Origin: RGIG529 sp050950425
GTDB lineage: Bacteria > Bacillota > Clostridia > Oscillospirales > Oscillospiraceae
Direction of reading: 5' to 3'
NCBI GenBank assembly: GCA_050950425.1
Contig: JBMNHO010000002.1
Location: 1,488,001 to 1,552,000 of the forward strand
Length of the DNA: 64,000 nucleotides
The notes beneath the pieces are model-generated. The model made no database searches. It was not told the origin of the DNA and was given only the letters and a program-made list of their open reading frames with translations. A program made the translations under genes and the position numbers. Below, piece after piece: positions 9,018 to 17,183 of this stretch. Positions within the stretch are counted from its first letter, which is position 1, and each line of letters opens with the position of its first letter.

Positions 9018-9908
9018 CTACACCTCATAAAAACGTTTGATTGGCTTGAGCAGGCCGCCCGCCTCCTGTGGCTCCAGCGTGCCCAACAAAAGGAATTCTC
9101 CCGTTTCTTCGTCATAAACCCGGTACGTGCCCGGCACCCCGCCAAAGGGAACCGATGCGCCGTTGCGGCATTTTTGGGAGAGATCGGGGGGGATTTGCAG
9201 CGCGGGGTGATCCAAAAAACAATGATCCACCGGAGAAAGAAGGGCAGAAGCCCGGCCCATTTCCGCCTGTTCCGACACAGCATCCAAGGAAACGGCCTGA
9301 TCAAGGGTAAAGCAGGCGGATCGAGTTCTGTTCAAAGAATACATGGCGCCGCCGCAGCCCAGGGCCTGCCCAATGTCGTGGCACAAGGTGCGAATATACG
9401 TACCCTTGGAACAAACGACACGCAAAAGATAATCTGTCTCCGTTTGCCGTTCCAGCTGCTCCAGCGTATCAATGAAAATGGCGCGAGGCGCGCGCTCCAC
9501 TTCTTTTCCGCTTCGAGCCAGCTCATATAGCTTTTTCCCGTTGTGCTTGACGGCCGAATACATCGGGGGAATTTGCCGCAGGCTGCCCCGGAATTGGGAA
9601 AGCACTTGCTCCAATCCGGCTGGGTCGGCCAGAACGGGGCGCTGTTCCAGCACGGAGCCGGTGCAGTCCTGGGTGTCCGTCGTGATGCCAAGGCGCAGGC
9701 CGGCGATGTATTCCTTTGTACCCTCCATGGCAAACTCCACGGCTCGGGTCGCCCGCCCCACAAAGACGGGAAGCACGCCGGTTGCCATAGGGTCCAGCGT
9801 CCCGCCGTGGCCAATCCGTCGCTCCCCCAGGAGACGCCGGAGCCGGGCAACCACGTCGTGGGACGTCCAGCCGGCCGGTTTGTCTATGACAAGGATCCCG
9901 TTTGGCAT
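9018..9908 (-). CDS. truB: tRNA pseudouridine(55) synthase
   Basis: Isomerises U55 in the T-loop of tRNAs. The 296-residue protein starts MPNGILVIDKPAGWTSHD and carries GGTLDPMATGVL with the catalytic Asp39, followed by later TruB blocks (YSAVKHNGKKLYELAR, CSKGTYIRTLCHDIG). A C-terminal PUA-like part follows. GGGAGGGG precedes the ATG. The start overlaps the end of nrnA by 25 bp, and ribF follows after 3 bp, so the three genes are tightly coupled. Confidence 0.95.
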   Translation of the reverse strand: MPNGILVIDKPAGWTSHDVVARLRRLLGERRIGHGGTLDPMATGVLPVFVGRATRAVEFAMEGTKEYIAGLRLGITTDTQDCTGSVLEQRPVLADPAGLEQVLSQFRGSLRQIPPMYSAVKHNGKKLYELARSGKEVERAPRAIFIDTLEQLERQTETDYLLRVVCSKGTYIRTLCHDIGQALGCGGAMYSLNRTRSACFTLDQAVSLDAVSEQAEMGRASALLSPVDHCFLDHPALQIPPDLSQKCRNGASVPFGGVPGTYRVYDEETGEFLLLGTLEPQEAGGLLKPIKRFYEV

Positions 9909-10888
9909 AATCCCCTCCCGGCGGTGTCCTGTTCCGCGCTTTGCAGTATGGTTCGGATGGCGCCTAACATCAGGTCTTTCGTTTGTTCCACGGAGTGAGG
10001 CAAGGCGCAGCCTGCCGCCGCCGCATGACCGCCGCCGCCGAACAAAGCGCAGACCTGAGAAGCGTTTAAATAAGAAGGGGATGTGCGCAGGGAAACCTTG
10101 GCACCGCCGCCGTCCTGCTCTCGAACGGTAACGGCAATCTCAACCCCCTCTATGCGCCCGGGAATGTCGGCCAGGTCTTCCGCGTCGTCTTCCGTTGCCC
10201 CGATTTCATCCAAAACAGCTTGGGTGACGCAGGAAACGGCAATGGTTCCCTCGTCGAACAGGAGCATGGAAGAAATGAGGCGTGCCTCCAAACACATGCG
10301 GCGGGGGGACTTGGTGCGAAAATGGAGACGGTTGACCCTTTGGTGGTCAATGCCGGTGTCCATCAGCGCCCCGGCGATGCGGTGGGTCTCGCTTGTGGTA
10401 TTGCTGTACTGAAAACAACCGGTGTCCGTTGCGATGGCCATGTAAAGGGGCAGCGCCATTTCGGCGGAAACCGTCTCCCCGCAGGCCAGTGCAATGCGGT
10501 AGACCAGCTCGGCGCAGGCCGCGCAGGCGGTGTCTACACAGGCGTTTCGCGCAAACCCTTCATAAGAGGGGTGGTGGTCAATGGCGAGATCGACTTTATC
10601 TTGATACAAAACGGCATTTTCCGGCATGAGAGACAAAGAGGCCATATCCACGGAAACCACAAAGGAAGGGGCAAGCGAAGAAGGAGACAGATAGGGGGCG
10701 AGATAAGGGGCCAAATGGCGGGTGGCGCCGGGGTTTGGAAGCACGTATGCTGTTTTTCCCATTTGGCGGAGAAGGGCGCAAAGACCGGCGGCGCAACCAA
10801 TGGTGTCGCCGTCCGGTCGAATATGGGTTAAAATTAAAATCAAATCTTGCTCCTGTAAAAGGGCGGCCGCCTGCTGGTCAGTCATCAT
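9884..10888 (-). CDS. nrnA: DHH-family bifunctional oligoribonuclease / pAp phosphatase
   Basis: NrnA-type enzymes degrade nanoRNAs and hydrolyse 3'-phosphoadenosine 5'-phosphate. The product (334 residues) has the metal site HIRPDGDTIG (22-31), the family signature IDHHPSY, and the C-terminal DHHA1 glycine motif GGGGHAAAAGC. The frame is open to 10951, but the tandem ATGs at 10888/10885 follow AAAAGGAG at 9-12 nt, while the upstream ATG has a poor site; I therefore start at 10888. This gene is usual between rbfA and truB in Firmicutes. Confidence 0.9.
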   Translation of the reverse strand: MMTDQQAAALLQEQDLILILTHIRPDGDTIGCAAGLCALLRQMGKTAYVLPNPGATRHLAPYLAPYLSPSSLAPSFVVSVDMASLSLMPENAVLYQDKVDLAIDHHPSYEGFARNACVDTACAACAELVYRIALACGETVSAEMALPLYMAIATDTGCFQYSNTTSETHRIAGALMDTGIDHQRVNRLHFRTKSPRRMCLEARLISSMLLFDEGTIAVSCVTQAVLDEIGATEDDAEDLADIPGRIEGVEIAVTVREQDGGGAKVSLRTSPSYLNASQVCALFGGGGHAAAAGCALPHSVEQTKDLMLGAIRTILQSAEQDTAGRGLCQTGSLS

Positions 10889-10953
10889 TGGGATTTGCTC
10901 CTTTTCGATCAGTGAGGGTGGGATCAGACGGAAAAGAATCCGCTGCTGCATAC

Positions 10954-11298
10954 CTACTCTTTTTGCTCTAGTTGCTTTAAAATTTCAAACACGTGAGTGC
11001 CTTTGTCAATGGAGTCGTCCAATGTGAACACCAATTCCGGAACATACCGCAGGGCAAGGGCGCTCCCCAGTTCCCGCCGAAGCCAGCCGGAGGCGGATTT
11101 CAGCCCTTTCAATACATTGGGGGCAGTTTCCTTGTCCAGCACGCTCACAAACACCTTCGCGTAGCGAAGATCCGGCGTGGCTTCCACGGCGGTGATGCTC
11201 ACAACGCCCTGCACCCGCGGGTCCTTCATGGCGCGAAGCAGGCGGGCCAGCTCGCGGGCCAGTTCTTCATTGATTCTGCTGATTCGATTGCTGCTCAT
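10954..11298 (-). CDS. rbfA: 30S ribosome-binding factor RbfA
   Basis: Binds the 30S subunit during late 16S rRNA maturation. The 114-residue product has the KH-like fold pattern (RISRINEELARELARLL, then DPRVQGVVSITAVEATPDLRYA in two blocks, then VPELVFTLDDSIDKG). The ATG at 11298 follows TTGGAGGAACT; an upstream in-frame ATG at 11337 lacks a site and adds residues not found in the family. It is the neighbour of infB, as in most bacteria. Confidence 0.93.
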   Translation of the reverse strand: MSSNRISRINEELARELARLLRAMKDPRVQGVVSITAVEATPDLRYAKVFVSVLDKETAPNVLKGLKSASGWLRRELGSALALRYVPELVFTLDDSIDKGTHVFEILKQLEQKE

Positions 11299-11380
11299 AG
11301 TTCCTCCAAAGTTGGGACTGGATATCCCTTCGTTCAAGTGACGGGAGCGCCGCCGGCAGAGATACCGACGACGCGTGTGT

Positions 11381-13748
11381 CTAAACCTCTATTTGTTCCA
11401 TCATGAAGGCTTCAATGATGTCCCCTTCTTTGATGTCGCTGTATTTTTCAATGCCGATTCCGCACTCGTATCCGGCGGCGACTTCCTTCACGTCGTCTTT
11501 GAAGCGGCGGAGGGAGGCCAAGACGCCTTCATGGATCACGATGCCGTCACGCACGATGCGAACCTGTGCGGAGCGGGACATTTTGCCGTCCAACACATAG
11601 GAACCGGCGATGGTACCGGAACCTGTAACTTTATAGACCAAGCGGACTTCCGCGCGGCCCCAATACACTTCTTTGAATTTGGGCGTCAGCATGCCCTTCA
11701 TGGCGGCTTCCATCTCATTGATGCAGTCATAGATGACCCGGTACATCCGCATGTCAACATTCAGTCTCGTGGCATGATCCCGCGCGGCATTTTCCGGCCG
11801 CACATTAAAGCCGACGACAATGGCGTTGGCCGTGGAAGCCAGCATCACATCGTTTTCAGAGATGGCACCGACGCCGCTGTGGATGACCCGCACCCGCACC
11901 TCGGCATTGGAGAGCTTTTCCAAGGAAGCCTTCAGCGCTTCAGCAGAGCCTTGCACGTCGGCTTTGACGATGATGTTTAAGTCTTTGATTTCTCCCTGCT
12001 GAATCTGTGAGAACAGATCTTCCAGGGTTACTTTCTGTCCCATGGGTTTGTTGGCGGCGTCTTTTTCCTCCTGCTTGCGCTGCTCCACCAGCTCGCGCGC
12101 CATCCGCTCGTCTGCCACGGCGTGGAAATCGTCCCCGGCGCCGGGCGCTTCCGACATGCCGATGATTTCAACAGGGACAGACGGGCCGGCAGACTCCACC
12201 TTCTTGCCTTTTTCATTTGTCATGGCGCGCACCCGGCCCACGGATGTGCCCGCGATGATGATGTCGCCTTGGTGAAGCGTACCGTTTTGCACCAGCAGCG
12301 TGGCAACAGGGCCCCGGCCTTTGTCCAGCCGGGCCTCAATGACGGTGCCGTGGGCGCTGCGGTTGGGGTTGGCCTTTAAGATCCTTCATTTCGGCCGTGA
12401 GGACAACCATGTCCAGCAGATGGTCAATCCCCGTTCCGGTTTTGGCGGAGATTTTGCAGAAGATGGTATCGCCGCCCCATTCCTCGGGCACCAATTCATA
12501 TTCTGTAAGCTGCTGCATGATTTTATCCGGGTTTGCGCTGGGCTTGTCGATTTTATTGGCGGCCACGATGATGGGAATGCCGGCGGCCTTGGCGTGGTTG
12601 ATGGCTTCCACCGTCTGCGGCATGATGCCATCGTCCGCCGCCACGACTAAAATGGCGATGTCCGTGACCATGGCACCCCGGGCACGCATAGAGGTAAACG
12701 CCTCGTGGCCGGGTGTGTCCAAAAAGGTGATGGTTTTCCCCTTTGCTTCCACCTGATACGCACCGATGTGCTGGGTGATGCCACCCGCTTCGGCGGAGGC
12801 CACGTTGGCCTGGCGGAGTTTGTCCAGCAAAGATGTTTTGCCGTGGTCTACGTGACCCATGACCACCACAACAGGGCTGCGGGGCACCAGGTTTTCCGCA
12901 TCGTCTTCCGAAACGTCAATGAGACGTTCTTCAATGGTGACAATGACTTCTTTTTCCACTTTGCAGCCCAGCTCCATGGCGACCAATGCGGCGGTATCAT
13001 AATCGATGATCTCCGAAAGAGACGCCATAACACCCAGCTTGACCAGCTGTTTTACCACTTCGGCTCCCGTTTTCTTCATCCGGGACGCCAGCTCGCCCAC
13101 GCCGATTTCATCGGGAATCTGCACAGTCAGAGGGGGCTTTTTCGCCACCTCCATCTGAAGACGGCGCATTTTTTCCTGCTCTTCCTGCCGCCGTTTGTTG
13201 CTGTACCCGCCGGGGCCTCTGCGCTGGTTGCTGCTGCTGCGGAACTTTTCCTTGCCGGTTTTGATATTCTGGGCGCGCTCCGGCGCCAATTTTTCCAAGC
13301 GCTCGTCATACCGCTCCAGATTGACGGACGTGGTTGTCCGCGTATCCACGATTTTCTTTTGCGGGATTTTGGAAGCCGGCTTGGCAGGTGCCGACGCGCC
13401 GGCGGTGTGCTGAGGCGCTGCCGGCCGAGGTGTCGCCGGGGCGGGGGTAGCCCCGCTTTTTTGCGCGCTGGTTCTCCGCGCGGAGGAGGCCGCCGGAGTT
13501 GCCTGGGCGGGCGCGGCAGCCGCAGGCGCCTTTTTCCCGCCGGCATCGGCGAATATTTCCTCAATGGTGGAGACTTGATTATGCTGGGTCAGATAATCAA
13601 AAACAATCGCCAATTCGTGATCATCCAGCACTTGCATATGGTTTTTAGGAGCGTTGGCGTAAGTGGTCAAAATGTCTGTTATGGCTTTTGAACCCATGCC
13701 AAAATCCTTTGCTACCTCATGTACTCGATATTTATTTAAACTACTCAA
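11381..13748 (-). CDS. infB: Translation initiation factor IF-2, interrupted by an apparent +1-nt frameshift
   Basis: Delivers initiator tRNA to the 30S subunit. The N-terminal part starts at a TTG (13748; GGAGGTGG 9 nt upstream) with IF2_N (NKYRVHEVAKDFG), an Ala/Pro-rich linker, and the GTPase domain (GHVDHGKTSLLDKL, DTPGHEAF, NKID). This frame hits TGA at 12336-12338. The C-terminal domains (LFSQIQQGE onward, ending FMMEQIEV) continue in another frame to 11381. The missing join DLKANPNRSAHGTVIEARLD appears if one A is dropped from the AAA at 12375-12377. With that correction the protein is about 790 residues and complete. The gene is essential, so a sequence error or frameshifting is more likely than true loss. 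Confidence 0.88.
12336..12381 (-). other. infB: infB frameshift site
   Basis: On the minus strand the codons read GAT CTT AAA GGC CAA and then run to a TGA 13 codons later. Skipping one base after CTT gives CTT AAG GCC AAC CCC, the family sequence LKANP. An SD-like AAGGA lies one base before CTT. This resembles the layout of the prfB +1 site, but there is no in-frame stop at the slip codon. A single-base assembly error is the simpler explanation. Confidence 0.75.
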
Positions 13749-13841
13749 ATGAAGCCACCTCCGTTGTTTAGGGCGTTGCCTTTGAAAAAGAGGCATTTTG
13801 CCTGCTCCCCGGTTCAAGGGCAACTGGGCCGGATGATTGGA

Positions 13842-14267
13842 TTACCGGGTCTCTTTGTTTCGTTTCTTTTTTGTGTGTATTCGCTTTTCTGCCTGGCGTT
13901 TCCGCACACGGGCTGTTTTTTCCGCCAGAAGGGCGGCCGTTTCACGGTACGCAGCCGTGTCATACGCGGCGGAAAGCTTTTGCGCAATGGCCTCCGCAAG
14001 GCCGACATCAGTCACAGCCAAAAGAGCCAGAGAGCTGCGCCCCACCGCCTGCCCGAGGGCCGCTTTCGTGTAGGGAACCGTCAGACGGGGGATATTTCCA
14101 AATTGGGAAAAGTGGGCCGCCCGGCGCAGGGTGTTGTCCGCCGCATCCTGGGCAATCAGTATGAGACGGCAGGTTCTGGCTCTGGATACGGCGCCCACAG
14201 GCTCCTCTCCAAGCTCTAGTTTGCCCGCTTTTTTGGCAATGCCCAGCATACGCAGGATATTATCCAT
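13842..14267 (-). CDS. ylxQ: L7Ae-family RNA-binding protein YlxQ
   Basis: Small ribosomal L7Ae/L30e/Gadd45-family protein that binds kink-turn RNA. The product is 141 residues: MDNILRMLGIAKKAGKLELG at the N-terminus, then LILIAQDAADNT and the IPRLTVPYTKAALGQAVG block, and a basic C-terminal tail rich in Arg/Lys (KKKRNKETR). The ATG at 14267 follows GGAGGCGG; the first 8 bp overlap the end of ylxR. The position between ylxR and infB is the standard one in Firmicutes. Confidence 0.9.
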   Translation of the reverse strand: MDNILRMLGIAKKAGKLELGEEPVGAVSRARTCRLILIAQDAADNTLRRAAHFSQFGNIPRLTVPYTKAALGQAVGRSSLALLAVTDVGLAEAIAQKLSAAYDTAAYRETAALLAEKTARVRKRQAEKRIHTKKKRNKETR

Positions 14268-14532
14268 GTTCCGCCTCCAACTGAGCCGCAAGGGACTCAT
14301 AAATTTCCGGCGGAATAGAAGTGGAAAACGCCCGCTCTATGCCCTTGGATTTCCGGGCTTTTGCCAAGCAGGAAGCCTGGGGGCAGATGTATGTGCCCCG
14401 TCCAGGCAGCTTCCCCCTTAAATCCAAAGAGATGACACCTTCGGGAGACTTGACCACGCGGATCAGATCCCGCTTCGGTTTCATTTCGCGGCAGCCGATA
14501 CATTGCCGCATGGGAATTTTCTTTTGCGCCAT
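14260..14532 (-). CDS. ylxR: YlxR / RnpM, DUF448 RNA-binding protein
   Basis: A 90-residue DUF448 protein. The signature is RQCIGCREMKPKRDLIRVV, then GKLPGRGTYICPQASCLAKA with the conserved GRG(A/T)Y turn. The family is known as a modulator of RNase P activity and a nucleoid/RNA-associated factor. AAAGGGG precedes the ATG. It lies between nusA and ylxQ and overlaps ylxQ by 8 bp. Confidence 0.92.
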   Translation of the reverse strand: MAQKKIPMRQCIGCREMKPKRDLIRVVKSPEGVISLDLRGKLPGRGTYICPQASCLAKARKSKGIERAFSTSIPPEIYESLAAQLEAEHG

Positions 14533-14555
14533 AGGACACCCCTTTCCGCTGGATG

Positions 14556-15677
14556 CTATTCTACTTCATTAAAAGCCTCTCTCGGCTCTTCTTCCGGCAG
14601 GCTGGGTTCCGGCTCTGCTTGCTCCTGTGCGCTGGATGCCGGCTTAATGTCGATCTTATACCCTGTGAGCTTGGCGGCCAGACGGGCGTTTTGCCCCTCT
14701 TTGCCGATGGCCAGGCTGAGCTGATCATCCGGAACCACCACACGGCAGCTTTTCCCTTCCGGGCTCACATCGACGGAAAAGACATCGGCCGGGGACAGGG
14801 CAGACGCCACATAAGAAGCGGGATCGTCGCTGTATTTAATGATGTCAATTTTCTCGCCGTCCAGTTCCTGAACCACGTTGGAAACGCGGCTGCCCCTCGG
14901 CCCCACACAGGCACCGATGGGATCCACGGCGTCATCAGTAGAGAACACGGCGATCTTTGTTCGGTTGCCGGCCTCTCGGGCGATGCTTCTCAGCTCCACC
15001 GTCCCATCATATAATTCCGGCACCTCCAGCTCGAACAGACGCTTAACAAGGCCCGGATGGGTGCGGGAGAGCAGCACCTGTGCGCCCCTTGTGGATTTAC
15101 GCACTTCGATGACATAGACCTTCAGCCGCATTCCCTCCACAAGGGTTTCTCCGCGCACCTGCTCGCTGGCGGAGAGCAGGGCCTCTGTTGTTTCCGTTCC
15201 GCTGCCAATTTTCAAAGAGGCGCTGCCGGAGCGGGGGTCAATCCGGGTGACAATGCCGGTGAGCACCTCGTGTTCCTTGGACGTGAACTCATCGTAAATA
15301 ATGCCCCGTTCCGCTTCCCGGATGCCTTGAATGATGACTTGGCGTGCCGTTTGGGCGGCGCGCCGAACAAAACTGTCTGTTTTAAACTCTATTTGAACGA
15401 TATCTCCCAACTGATGGTGAGGCGACACCGTTCGGGCATCCTCCAAAGAAATTTGACAGGAAGGGCATTCCACGTCTTCTACCACTTCTTTTTTAACGTA
15501 CATACGAATGGCTTTTTTCGTTTCGTCTATCTGTACATCTACGTTGTCGGCGGTGCTGTCACCCAGCTGTCGATATGCCGTGACAAGCGCTTGGGTGATT
15601 TTGTCCAGCATATATTCCTTCGGAATTCCCTTCTCCTTTTCCAATTGTTCAATGGCGAAAAAAAATTCGGCATTCAT
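14556..15677 (-). CDS. nusA: Transcription termination/antitermination factor NusA
   Basis: Binds RNA polymerase and modulates pausing, termination and antitermination. The 373-residue product has the N-terminal NTD (FFFAIEQLEKEKGIPKEYM), an S1 domain (about 135-200), and two KH domains including CVGPRGSRVSNVV and IGKEGQNARLAAKLTGYKIDI. It ends in an acidic tail (EPEPSLPEEEP) and lacks the repeats found at the C-terminus of proteobacterial NusA, which is usual for Firmicutes. A possible attenuator in the operon leader would let NusA act on its own expression (inference). Confidence 0.95.
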   Translation of the reverse strand: MNAEFFFAIEQLEKEKGIPKEYMLDKITQALVTAYRQLGDSTADNVDVQIDETKKAIRMYVKKEVVEDVECPSCQISLEDARTVSPHHQLGDIVQIEFKTDSFVRRAAQTARQVIIQGIREAERGIIYDEFTSKEHEVLTGIVTRIDPRSGSASLKIGSGTETTEALLSASEQVRGETLVEGMRLKVYVIEVRKSTRGAQVLLSRTHPGLVKRLFELEVPELYDGTVELRSIAREAGNRTKIAVFSTDDAVDPIGACVGPRGSRVSNVVQELDGEKIDIIKYSDDPASYVASALSPADVFSVDVSPEGKSCRVVVPDDQLSLAIGKEGQNARLAAKLTGYKIDIKPASSAQEQAEPEPSLPEEEPREAFNEVE

Positions 15678-15706
15678 GACAAATTTCCACTCCTAATCCT
15701 TTACCT

Positions 15707-16162
15707 TTACCATGCAATATATAGGCGAACCTGCGCAATTTCATTTTTCTCAAATCGAAGAGGTTGGGCTTCCACAGAAATCAGGACCGCGCCGTCATGG
15801 TATCCGGTTAAGGTTCCGATCCATTCCTTTTTTCCGTCTTTTGGCTGGTAAAGCCGTATGCTGACCTCGCTTCCCTGAAACAAAGCAAAATCAGAGGGCC
15901 GCTTCAAAACCCGGTCGGCGCCCGGGGAAGAAACCTCCAGGGTATAACTGTCCCCGATGGGGTCTGTTTCATCCAGCCAATCGCTCATCGCCCGGCTGAC
16001 GAATTCACATTGATCAATGGTAATCCCGTCAGTATGGTCAATATAAATACGTAGGAAAAAGGCGCCGGCTTCTTTGACATACTCAACATCCCAAATCGTG
16101 CAGCCACATTGGGCGGCAATGGGGGCCGCGGCCTTTGCCACTTGATCTGTTAATTTACTCAT
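15707..16162 (-). CDS. rimP: Ribosome maturation factor RimP
   Basis: Needed for 30S maturation. The 151-residue product has the N-terminal alpha/beta domain (WDVEYVKEAGAFFLRIYID) and the motif TLEVSSPGADRVLKRPSDF, followed by an SH3-like C-terminal domain. It is the first gene of the operon; AAGGAGG lies 12 nt before the ATG. About 195 nt of leader separate it from a strong promoter. Confidence 0.95.
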   Translation of the reverse strand: MSKLTDQVAKAAAPIAAQCGCTIWDVEYVKEAGAFFLRIYIDHTDGITIDQCEFVSRAMSDWLDETDPIGDSYTLEVSSPGADRVLKRPSDFALFQGSEVSIRLYQPKDGKKEWIGTLTGYHDGAVLISVEAQPLRFEKNEIAQVRLYIAW

Positions 16163-16288
16163 CTTGGAGAAATTCCTCCTTGTGCGACATTCGGAGATAA
16201 GCAGAGAACGGAGCCAAACATCATCATGTTTCCCCTTGGCGTTGGAGCCTTCCCGCGCAGCACCGGTTGCTGACCGAAATTATCCAAC

Positions 16289-16312
16289 AAAAAGAGTGGG
16301 GAAACCCCACTC
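16289..16312 (-). terminator. Attenuator-like terminator in the rimP-nusA leader
   Basis: Perfect 8-bp stem GAGTGGGG/CCCCACTC with a 3-nt loop, followed on the minus strand by TTTTT (16293 down to 16289). It lies between the rimP promoter and the rimP start, so it would stop operon transcripts early unless read through. NusA, encoded downstream, is an attractive controller (inference). Confidence 0.75.
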
Positions 16313-16364
16313 GATTGGATGTGATAACAAGGCCAAACGATGCACCAAAGCCTGTTGTCCTGAA

Positions 16365-16393
16365 ATTATAGCATATACATATGAAAAAAGCAA
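16365..16393 (-). promoter_or_regulatory. Promoter of the rimP-nusA-infB operon
   Basis: Minus strand: -35 TTGCTT (16388-16393), 17-bp spacer, -10 TATAAT (16365-16370). The -35 lies in one arm of an inverted repeat GCAAG-TACATT-CTTGC (16390-16405). Confidence 0.8.
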
Positions 16394-16424
16394 GTACATT
16401 CTTGCTTTTTCAGGAGAAATCCTC

Positions 16425-16453
16425 TTTACTTTTTGCCCAAAAACGCCTATACT
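16425..16453 (+). promoter_or_regulatory. Probable promoter of the methionine synthase genes
   Basis: Plus strand: weak -35 TTTACT (16425-16430), 17-bp spacer, -10 TATACT (16448-16453), about 35 bp before the GTG start. No cobalamin or SAM riboswitch is evident in the short leader. Confidence 0.5.
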
Positions 16454-16487
16454 TAATGTCAATTCTACTAAAAAAGGGGAAAACCGG

Positions 16488-17183
16488 GTGAAAACACTGG
16501 AAATAGAAATTGACAAGGCGGAAGCGCTGCGGTATGCCGGACATCGGCACGGCCCGCTGACAGAGCCGCTGCAAAGGCTGCTGGATGACTGTTGTGAAAA
16601 AACCCATGCGCTGGCAAGGCCCCGCATGGTTTTTCGTGTGTTTTCAATTGCAGACCATAGCCCGGTGCGGCTGGCAGGCACAGATTTGGTTTTGGAAGGC
16701 GGAGACGCCGAGGTTCTGCTGAAACAGTCCAAGGCCTGCGTCCTGATGGCGGTGACCATCGGAAACGGGGTGGAGCCTGCCATTCGCAGTGCCCAGGTGA
16801 CGGATATGACGCGGGCGCTTTTTTTGGACGCCTGTGCCAGCGCGGCGGTGGAATCGGTGTGTGAAGCCGGGGAGCGGGCGCTGCGGAAGCAGCTGGGCGG
16901 GCCGCCTCCGTTTTTCACCAGACGGTATTCGCCGGGGTACGGCGATCTGCCCCTTACGCTGCAAAGGCCGCTGCTGCAGCTGCTGGACGCGGGAAGAAAA
17001 ATCGGTCTTTCCGTCAGCGAAAGCGGACTTTTAACCCCTCGGAAATCTGTCACGGCCATCATCGGACTGAATGATGCCGGGGAGGAAGCAGGGGAAAGCG
17101 GCTGCGCCTCCTGCGGCAGCCGGGAAACGTGTCTTTACCGAAAGGAGGGAACCTCGTGTGAGCAGATTTCAGACAAAGCATGA
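16488..17183 (+). CDS. Methionine synthase reactivation-domain protein (separate MetH activation module)
   Basis: A 231-residue protein matching the AdoMet-binding activation domain normally at the C-terminus of MetH: an ALRYAGHRHGPL start, central VTIGNGVEP and ASAAVESVCE blocks, and RRYSPGYGDLPLTLQ, the conserved RxxPGY AdoMet-binding motif. It should reductively methylate oxidised cobalamin bound to the partner. The GTG start at 16488 is preceded by AAAGGGG; the longer upstream frame has no site. A Cys-rich end (SGCASCGSRETC) is typical of the stand-alone form. It overlaps metH by 26 bp. Confidence 0.9.
   Translation: MKTLEIEIDKAEALRYAGHRHGPLTEPLQRLLDDCCEKTHALARPRMVFRVFSIADHSPVRLAGTDLVLEGGDAEVLLKQSKACVLMAVTIGNGVEPAIRSAQVTDMTRALFLDACASAAVESVCEAGERALRKQLGGPPPFFTRRYSPGYGDLPLTLQRPLLQLLDAGRKIGLSVSESGLLTPRKSVTAIIGLNDAGEEAGESGCASCGSRETCLYRKEGTSCEQISDKA

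Noticed and set aside
12705..13691. 328-codon plus-strand frame
   Set aside because: Antisense to infB; composition mirrors the opposite codons.
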